Assembly (NCBI GenBank): GCA_035464115.1
Contig: DATHSN010000249.1
Span: forward strand, 1 to 12,053
Length of the DNA: 12,053 bases
From: DATHSN01 sp035464115
GTDB taxonomy: Bacteria > Actinomycetota > Acidimicrobiia > Acidimicrobiales > SKKL01
Direction: 5' to 3'
This document shows, in pieces, positions 7,882 to 12,053 of this stretch (positions within the stretch are counted from its first letter, which is position 1; each line of letters opens with the position of its first letter). The notes under the pieces are model-generated. The model ran no database searches, was not told the origin of the DNA, and saw only the letters and a list, made by a program, of their open reading frames with translations. Both the position numbers and the translations under genes were made by a program.

Positions 7882-7887
7882 AGACTA
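7882..7887 (-). promoter_or_regulatory. -10 element of the dienelactone hydrolase gene (leaderless)
   Basis: The minus strand reads TAGTCT, then CCGCGC, then the ATG at 7875. The 6-nt gap and the absence of a Shine-Dalgarno sequence imply a leaderless mRNA. Confidence 0.6.
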
Positions 7888-7910
7888 CCGACGGCCGGGG
7901 TCGTCCTGCG

Positions 7911-7916
7911 TACCCT
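7911..7916 (+). promoter_or_regulatory. -10 element of the DNA ligase gene (leaderless)
   Basis: TACCCT is followed by GGCCGG and the GTG at 7923. Only 23 bp separate this hexamer from the opposing -10 at 7882-7887, so polymerase footprints at the two promoters would collide. Confidence 0.6.
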
Positions 7917-7922
7917 GGCCGG

Positions 7923-8981
7923 GTGGACCTGCCCGTCATGCCACCGGTCTCGCCGATGCTGGCGAAGGCCGCCGACGCCCTCCCCGACGGCGACGGCTGG
8001 TGGTTCGAGCCCAAGTGGGACGGCTTCCGCTGCGTGGTGTTCCGCGACGGCGACGAGATCGAGCTGGGGAGCCGCAACGAGCGGCCGCTCACCCGATACT
8101 TCCCCGAGCTGCTCGACCCCCTGCGTCGCGCCCTGCCGGCGCGGTGCGTGGTCGATGGCGAGATCGTCATCGTCGGCGCCGGCGGGCTCGACTTCGACGC
8201 TCTGCTCCAGCGGATCCACCCCGCCGAGTCGCGGGTGCGGACCCTCGCCGCGACCACGCCGGCCAGCGTCGTGGCCTTCGACGTGTTGGCCCTCGGCGAC
8301 GACGACCTCCGAGGGCGTCCCTACGCCGAGCGCCGGGCCGCGCTCGTCGAGATCCTCGCCGACGCCGCGCCCCCGGTGCACCTCACCCCGGCCACCACCG
8401 ACCGCGACCGGGCGGCCGACTGGTTCGCCCGCTTCGAGGGGGCCGGCCTCGACGGGGTCATCGCCAAGCCCGGGGGCGACCCCTACGTCGAGGGCAAGCG
8501 CACCCAGGTGAAGGTGAAGCACCAGCGCACCGCCGACGTGGTGGTCGGCGGGTACCGCACCCACAAGCAGGGCGGGGTGGGGTCGCTGCTGCTCGGCCTG
8601 AACGACGACCGGGGCGTGCTGCAGCACGTCGGCGTGGCGTCGGGCTTCCGCGCCGCCGACCGCCCGCGGCTGGCCGAGCTGCTCGAGCCGATGCGCGAGG
8701 GCGCCGAGATCGGTCACCCGTGGGTCGGCGGCGACGCGACGGTCGGGGGCGACCGCCGCCCGGGCGCGCCGAGCCGCTGGAACGCCTCGAAGGACCTGTC
8801 GTGGGTGCCGCTGCGCCCCGAGCTGGTGGCCGAGGTGGCCTACGACCACCTGCAGGGCGACCGGTTCCGCCACGCCACCCGCCTGGTGCGCTGGCGCCCG
8901 GACCGCGAGCCCGACAGCTGTCGTTACGACCAGCTCGACGTGCCGGTGCCCTACGAGCTGCACGAGGTGTTCGGGAGCTGA
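7923..8981 (+). CDS. ligC: ATP-dependent DNA ligase, LigC type
   Basis: The 352-residue protein contains only the core ligase: adenylation domain plus OB-fold. The adenylated lysine is K31 in EPKWDGFR (motif I). Other nucleotidyltransferase motifs are SRNERPLT (50-57), VVDGEIVIV (III, 77-84), AFDVLAL (IIIa), DGVIAK (IV, 177-182) and QVKVKH (V, 195-200). The OB-fold follows and ends with a basic RHATRLVRWRPDR segment like motif VI. Size and order match mycobacterial LigC, a DNA-repair ligase that acts as a backup in end joining and gap repair; there is no polymerase or nuclease domain as in LigD. No Ku or primase gene is adjacent. The GTG at 7923 is supported by a -10 hexamer 6 nt upstream and by the conserved PMLAK segment beginning at residue 11. 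Confidence 0.92.
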   Translation: MDLPVMPPVSPMLAKAADALPDGDGWWFEPKWDGFRCVVFRDGDEIELGSRNERPLTRYFPELLDPLRRALPARCVVDGEIVIVGAGGLDFDALLQRIHPAESRVRTLAATTPASVVAFDVLALGDDDLRGRPYAERRAALVEILADAAPPVHLTPATTDRDRAADWFARFEGAGLDGVIAKPGGDPYVEGKRTQVKVKHQRTADVVVGGYRTHKQGGVGSLLLGLNDDRGVLQHVGVASGFRAADRPRLAELLEPMREGAEIGHPWVGGDATVGGDRRPGAPSRWNASKDLSWVPLRPELVAEVAYDHLQGDRFRHATRLVRWRPDREPDSCRYDQLDVPVPYELHEVFGS

Positions 8982-8988
8982 CCCACCA

Positions 8989-9014
8989 CCACCTCCGCAA
9001 TTTGGCGGGGGTGG
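8989..9014 (+). terminator. Hairpin terminator after the DNA ligase
   Basis: CCACCTCCGC (8989-8998) pairs with GCGGGGGTGG (9005-9014), a 10-bp stem with one U-G wobble and an AATTTG loop, starting 7 bases after the stop codon. The loop and 3' arm overlap the -35 element of the next gene. Confidence 0.5.
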
Positions 9015-9030
9015 GGGGCGTTCCTACCAT
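9002..9030 (+). promoter_or_regulatory. Promoter of the acyl-CoA dehydrogenase gene
   Basis: TTGGCG (9002-9007) and TACCAT (9025-9030) are separated by exactly 17 bp, close to the sigma-70 consensus. The start point would be near 9037, giving a leader of about 45 nt. GAGGG at 9072-9076, 5 nt before the GTG, serves as ribosome-binding site. This is the only gene here with both promoter elements recognisable. Confidence 0.65.
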
Positions 9031-9038
9031 CGTCGGGA

Positions 9039-9054
9039 GGAGCCGACCGGCTCC
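9039..9054. promoter_or_regulatory. Inverted repeat at the predicted transcription start
   Basis: GGAGCCG (9039-9045) and CGGCTCC (9048-9054) form a near-continuous 16-bp palindrome with a 2-bp centre. It lies 9-24 bp after the -10 hexamer, at or just after the expected start site of the acyl-CoA dehydrogenase mRNA. A repressor site that blocks initiation is the likely reading. A 2-nt loop makes an RNA hairpin of full length unlikely. Confidence 0.45.
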
Positions 9055-9081
9055 CACCGACGACCGGGAACGAGGGTCACC

Positions 9082-10317
9082 GTGATCGACTGGACCGACG
9101 AGCAGCAGATGGTGCGCGACGCGGTGCGGCGCTTCGTCGACGACGAGGTGCGTCCCCACGTCGACGAGCTCGAGCACGGCGACCTCCCGCCCTACGACAT
9201 CTTGCGCAAGATGTTCGCCACGTTCGGCATGGACGCCATGGCCCGCGACCGCTTCAAGCGCCAGATCGAGCGCGAGAAGGCCGCGGCCGAGGCGGTGGCG
9301 CGAGGCGAGGAGCCGCCGGCGCGCGAGGAGCGCGGCGGAGGTGACGGCAGCCTCACCCTCATCCCCATCATCGAGCTGTGCCGGGTGTGCCCGGGCATGG
9401 TCACCGCCATGGGCGTGAGCATGGGGCTCACCTCGGCGTCGATCATGTCGAAGGGCACCATCGCCCAGAAGGAGCGCTGGGCGCTCGACCTGCTCACCAT
9501 GGACAAGGTGGGCGCGTGGGCCATCACCGAGCCGGGCTCGGGGTCCGACGCCTTCGGGTCGATGAAGTCGACGGCGCGCCGCGACGGCGACGAGTACGTG
9601 CTCAACGGGTCCAAGACGTTCATCACCAACGGCCCCTACGCCGACACCACCGTCTTCATCTGCAAGCTCGACGAGGGCAACCCGCCCGCGGAGCGCAAGA
9701 TCCTCAGCTTCGTGCTCGATCGCGGCATGCCCGGGTTCGTCCAGTCGAAGCCGCTGCGGAAGATGGGCATGCACTCCTCCCCCACCGGCGAGCTGTTCCT
9801 CGACGACGTGCGGGTCGGGCGCGACCGCCTCATCGGCGAGACCGAGGACCTGCCGTCGGGTGGCCGCGACGGCGCCAAGGCCACGTTCCAGCAGGAGCGG
9901 TCGGGCGTCGCCGCCATGGCCCTCGGCATCATCGAGGAGTGCCTCGACCTGAGCGTGGCCTACGCCAAGGACCGGGTGCAGTTCGGCCAGCCCATCGGCG
10001 AGTTCCAGCTCATCCAGGACAAGCTGGCCCGCATGGAGGTGGCCCGGCTCAACGTGCAGAACCTGGTGTTCCGCTCCATCGAGACCAGCGCCGCCGGCCA
10101 GAGCATGACGCTCGCCGAGGCCTCGGCCATGAAGCTCTACTCGGCCCGCGCCGCCACCGAGGTGGCGCTCGAGGCGGTGCAGCTCTTCGGCGGCAACGGC
10201 TACATGAGCGAGTTCCGCGTCGAGCAGCTGGCCCGCGACGCCAAGGTGCTGCAGATCTACGCCGGCACCGACGAGATCCAGATCACCCACATCGCGAAGG
10301 ACCTGCTCCGCCGGTAG
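9082..10317 (+). CDS. Acyl-CoA dehydrogenase
   Basis: The 411-residue flavoenzyme introduces the alpha-beta double bond in an acyl-CoA and passes electrons to ETF. Family signatures are WAITEPGSGSDAFG (146-159, FAD binding), NGSKTFITNG (175-184), the C-terminal helical domain with VQFGQPIGEFQLIQDKLA, QLFGGNGYMSE (367-377) and IYAGTDEIQITHI (392-404). The Glu that acts as base in medium- and short-chain enzymes (YEGT) is replaced by Ala (A394). E272 in FQQERSG sits where isovaleryl- and long-chain acyl-CoA dehydrogenases keep their catalytic Glu. Residues about 55-90 form a charged, Glu/Arg-rich insertion between N-terminal helices. The GTG start at 9082 has GAGGG 5 nt upstream and a clear promoter. 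The gene converges on a CoA-transferase. Confidence 0.94.
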   Translation: MIDWTDEQQMVRDAVRRFVDDEVRPHVDELEHGDLPPYDILRKMFATFGMDAMARDRFKRQIEREKAAAEAVARGEEPPAREERGGGDGSLTLIPIIELCRVCPGMVTAMGVSMGLTSASIMSKGTIAQKERWALDLLTMDKVGAWAITEPGSGSDAFGSMKSTARRDGDEYVLNGSKTFITNGPYADTTVFICKLDEGNPPAERKILSFVLDRGMPGFVQSKPLRKMGMHSSPTGELFLDDVRVGRDRLIGETEDLPSGGRDGAKATFQQERSGVAAMALGIIEECLDLSVAYAKDRVQFGQPIGEFQLIQDKLARMEVARLNVQNLVFRSIETSAAGQSMTLAEASAMKLYSARAATEVALEAVQLFGGNGYMSEFRVEQLARDAKVLQIYAGTDEIQITHIAKDLLRR

Positions 10318-10326
10318 GAGGTCCAG

Positions 10327-10353
10327 GCCCGTCCGGGGCGGTCCCGGGCGGGC
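10327..10353. terminator. Bidirectional hairpin between convergent genes
   Basis: The 36 bp between the two stop codons are almost filled by one hairpin: GCCCG + T + CCGGG (10327-10337) pairs with CCCGG + G + CGGGC (10343-10353) around a 5-nt loop. This is an 11-bp stem with a single U-G wobble on the plus strand (an A-C mismatch on the minus strand). The stem ends next to the CoA-transferase stop at 10354. It should end transcripts from both sides. Confidence 0.65.
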
Positions 10354-11568
10354 TCAGGCCGGGCCGATGATGCCGGCGGCGGCGAGCTCGGCGACCCGGT
10401 CGGCGTCGATCCCGAGCTCGGCGAGCACCTCGGCGGTGTGGGCCCCGAGGTCGGGCGACGGCCCGCGCACCTCCACGTCGGATCCCGACATCCGGAACGG
10501 CGCGGCGAGGGTCTCGAACCGGCCGATGCGCGGGTGGTCGACCGCCGCGAACATGGCGTTGGCCCGCGCCTGGGGATCGTCGACGATCTCGGGCAGCGTC
10601 TGCACCGGGGCCCAGGCCACGCCCACCGAGTCGAGCAGCGGCGCCCAGTGCTCGACCGGCGCGGCGGCGAAGGTCTCGTCGAGGGCGTGGATGAGCTCGG
10701 TGCCGTGCTGGAACCGGCCGAGGGGTGTCGCGAAGCGCTCGTCGTCGGCGAGGTCGTCGCGCCCGAGGGCCCGGCACAGGGGGCCCCAGACCCGCTGGTC
10801 GAACGCGGCGAGGTTGATCCACCGGTCGTCGCCGCAGCGGTAGCGGGTGTTCATCGGGCTGAACTGCTCGTCGCGGGCGCGGCGGTTGGGCTGCTCGCGG
10901 TCGACCAGCGCGACCGACAGGTCGCAGCCGATGGTCCACGCCGCGGTGCGCATGAGCGCGGTCTCGACCACCTGGCCCTCGCCGGTGCGCTCACGCTGGA
11001 ACAGCGCGGCCAGGATCCCCGACAGCAGGGCCAGACCGGTGGCGTGGTCGCCCTGGCCGGGTCGGAACGCGTGGGGGACGTCGCCGGGCTCGCCGATGAG
11101 GCTCATCGGGCCGCCCCGGGCGAAGAAGGCCGTGAGGTCGAAGCCCACCCGGTCGGCGTCGTCGCCCTCGCTGCCGAACCCGGTGATGAGGGCGTAGACG
11201 AGGCGGGGGTGCTCGGCCCGCAGCTGGTCGGGACCGAGGCCGAAGCGCTCGAGGCGTCGGGGCAACAGGTTGGTGAGCACCACGTCGGCGCTGGCCGCCA
11301 GCTCGCGGACGAGTGCCGCGCCCCGCTCGTCGTCGAGCGCCACCGCCACCGAGCGCTTGCCCCGGTTGTCGAGGTGGAACGGGAGGTCCTCGGCCACGAC
11401 GGTGTCGTCGGCTCGTGGCTGGCGCAGCTTGTTGCGCATCGAGTCGCCGCCCCGGGGCTCCACCTTCACCACGTCGGCGCCCAGGTCGCGCATGATGGCG
11501 CCCGCGCTCGGACCCGCCACCCAGTTCGCGATCTCGAGCACGCGGATCCCGTCGAGCGCACCAGCCAC
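10354..11568 (-). CDS. Class III (CaiB/BaiF family) CoA-transferase, second copy
   Basis: The 404-residue protein has LDGIRVLEIANWVAGPSAG at the N-terminus, DLGADVVKVEPRGGDSMR (28-45), NRGKRSVAVALDDERG and DVVLTNLLPRRLERFGLGPD. The predicted catalytic Asp is D174 in GQGDHATG, aligned with Asp169 of Frc, and GEGQVVETALMRTA follows. It differs strongly from the CoA-transferase at 2001-3185, so the two are not a recent duplication. The GTG start at 11568 is preceded by AGGGGGGACGAA, which supplies a purine-rich ribosome-binding site; the frame upstream of it is antisense to the TetR gene. The convergent acyl-CoA dehydrogenase and the divergent TetR gene suggest a regulated step in degradation of a carboxylic acid or lipid. 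The acid substrate is unknown. Confidence 0.92.
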   Translation of the reverse strand: MAGALDGIRVLEIANWVAGPSAGAIMRDLGADVVKVEPRGGDSMRNKLRQPRADDTVVAEDLPFHLDNRGKRSVAVALDDERGAALVRELAASADVVLTNLLPRRLERFGLGPDQLRAEHPRLVYALITGFGSEGDDADRVGFDLTAFFARGGPMSLIGEPGDVPHAFRPGQGDHATGLALLSGILAALFQRERTGEGQVVETALMRTAAWTIGCDLSVALVDREQPNRRARDEQFSPMNTRYRCGDDRWINLAAFDQRVWGPLCRALGRDDLADDERFATPLGRFQHGTELIHALDETFAAAPVEHWAPLLDSVGVAWAPVQTLPEIVDDPQARANAMFAAVDHPRIGRFETLAAPFRMSGSDVEVRGPSPDLGAHTAEVLAELGIDADRVAELAAAGIIGPA

Positions 11569-11597
11569 TTCGTCCCCCCTCGGTCGACTGGTCGCCG

Positions 11598-11603
11598 AAC
11601 CTA
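11598..11603 (-). promoter_or_regulatory. -10 element of the second CoA-transferase
   Basis: The minus strand reads TAGGTT, 29 nt before the GTG at 11568. Transcription would begin near 11591, so unlike its neighbours this mRNA has a short leader with a ribosome-binding site. No consensus -35 is visible; that position (11620-11626) coincides with the left arm of the inverted repeat at 11618-11656. Confidence 0.5.
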
Positions 11604-11617
11604 GCGCCGGCGGCCAC

Positions 11618-11656
11618 CCGATCTCGGCGGGGCCACCGTCGCCCAGACGAGATCGG
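11618..11656. promoter_or_regulatory. Candidate TetR operator, 9-bp inverted repeat
   Basis: CCGATCTCG (11618-11626) and CGAGATCGG (11648-11656) are perfect inverted copies 21 bp apart. The left arm covers the -35 region of the CoA-transferase promoter, and the right arm directly abuts the TetR -10 hexamer at 11657. One regulator bound to both arms could repress both genes. Confidence 0.6.
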
Positions 11657-11662
11657 TAGGGT
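11657..11662 (+). promoter_or_regulatory. -10 element of the TetR gene (leaderless)
   Basis: TAGGGT is followed by CGGATC and the GTG at 11669, the same 6-nt spacing as in the LOG and ligase genes, with no ribosome-binding site. Confidence 0.6.
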
Positions 11663-11668
11663 CGGATC

Positions 11669-12053
11669 GTGACCGACGACCGTGCGTCGACCGTGGGGCT
11701 GCGCCGCGAGCCCGTGCAACGGCGCAGCCGCGAGCGCGTCGACGCCATCCTCGCCGCCGCCACCGAGCTGCTGGCCGAGGTCGAAGGCACCGAGATCACG
11801 ACCACGACGATCGCCGCCCGCGCCGGGGTGCCGGTGGGCTCGCTCTACGAGTACTTCGTCGACCGGGAGGCCGTCATCGACGCCGTGGCCGCCCGCATGC
11901 TCGACCGCCACGACGAGCACCTCCGCGCCGCGCTCACCGCGGCTCCCGAGTCGCTCGAGGCCATGGTCGACGCGCTGTACACCGCCTACGCCGGCTTCTA
12001 CCGGGCCGAGCCGGCGTTCATCTCGCTGCGCTACTCGTCGCTCTACACGCGGG
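11669..12053 (+). CDS. TetR-family transcriptional regulator (C-terminus off the right edge)
   Basis: The visible 128 residues contain a typical TetR N-terminal domain. A basic arm (LRREPVQRRSRERVDAILAA) is followed by helices 1-3 with TTTTIAARAGVPVGSLYEYF (about 44-63), where the helix-turn-helix and the SLYEYF recognition helix are easy to see, and then DREAVIDAVAARML. The ligand-binding domain has just begun (about residue 85 on) and is cut by the window end. The start at GTG 11669 is supported by the -10 hexamer 6 nt upstream. Divergent placement next to a CoA-transferase gene, with an inverted repeat between them, suggests that it represses that gene and itself, with an acyl-CoA or free acid as possible ligand; this is inference from similar TetR arrangements. 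Confidence 0.93.
   Translation, partial: MTDDRASTVGLRREPVQRRSRERVDAILAAATELLAEVEGTEITTTTIAARAGVPVGSLYEYFVDREAVIDAVAARMLDRHDEHLRAALTAAPESLEAMVDALYTAYAGFYRAEPAFISLRYSSLYTR

Noticed and set aside
7923..8981. Calling the ligase LigD or part of a Ku/LigD end-joining operon.
   Set aside because: The protein has only the ligase and OB domains, and no Ku, polymerase or nuclease domain lies next to it.
8458..10290. A 610-codon minus-strand frame.
   Set aside because: It is antisense to the DNA ligase and acyl-CoA dehydrogenase, which both carry full motif sets; its His/Leu/Gly-rich composition is that of a reversed coding frame.

Overview
This is a very GC-rich bacterial window packed with genes on both strands. 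GTG starts are frequent, and a small acyl-CoA carboxylase epsilon subunit follows the carboxyltransferase gene. Those traits and the protein types point to an actinobacterium, and the leaderless promoter style fits. An Acidimicrobiia-like member is my best guess, but that is inference. I see no rRNA, tRNA, CRISPR array, transposase or phage gene. Most of the content is chromosomal acyl-CoA metabolism.

Layout. (1) Positions 1-1835, minus strand: a sigma-70-region-2-like protein is translationally coupled (ATGA overlap) to an unrecognised protein that runs off the left edge. A perfect 26-bp palindrome lies just upstream, where the -35 element of the predicted promoter would fall. (2) Positions 2001-5938, minus strand: a tight four-gene operon of acyl-CoA carboxylase beta subunit, epsilon subunit, calcineurin-type metallophosphoesterase and class III CoA-transferase. 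The genes are joined by GTGA overlaps or a 1-nt gap, and a hairpin spans the last stop codon. (3) Positions 6033-6623, plus strand: a LOG-family phosphoribohydrolase, divergent from the operon. (4) Positions 6624-7158: no large gene; hairpins after LOG and two very small minus-strand ORFs with strong ribosome-binding sites. (5) Positions 7159-8981: a dienelactone-hydrolase-family protein (minus) and a LigC-type ATP-dependent DNA ligase (plus) diverge from a 47-bp spacer. (6) Positions 9082-10317, plus: an acyl-CoA dehydrogenase with its own -35/-10 promoter. It converges on a second class III CoA-transferase (10354-11568, minus), with an 11-bp-stem hairpin between the two stops. (7) From 11669, plus: a TetR-family regulator, cut by the right edge, divergent from that CoA-transferase across a 100-bp spacer that holds a 9-bp inverted repeat.

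How the parts fit. The carboxylase subunits, the two CoA-transferases and the acyl-CoA dehydrogenase all act on acyl-CoA thioesters (carboxylation, CoA transfer between acids, alpha-beta dehydrogenation). The TetR protein is the natural candidate regulator of the adjacent CoA-transferase. The biotin carboxylase/BCCP alpha subunit needed by the carboxylase is not in the window.

The most distinctive genome-scale signal is regulatory. Five starts (carboxylase beta, LOG, hydrolase, ligase, TetR) have a TANNNT -10 hexamer 6-7 nt before the start codon and no convincing Shine-Dalgarno sequence, which implies leaderless mRNAs. I found no clearly new defence or biosynthetic system. The best candidates for something undescribed are the sigma-like/unknown pair with its palindrome, the metallophosphoesterase embedded in the carboxylase/CoA-transferase operon, and the tiny ORFs at 6572-7048.
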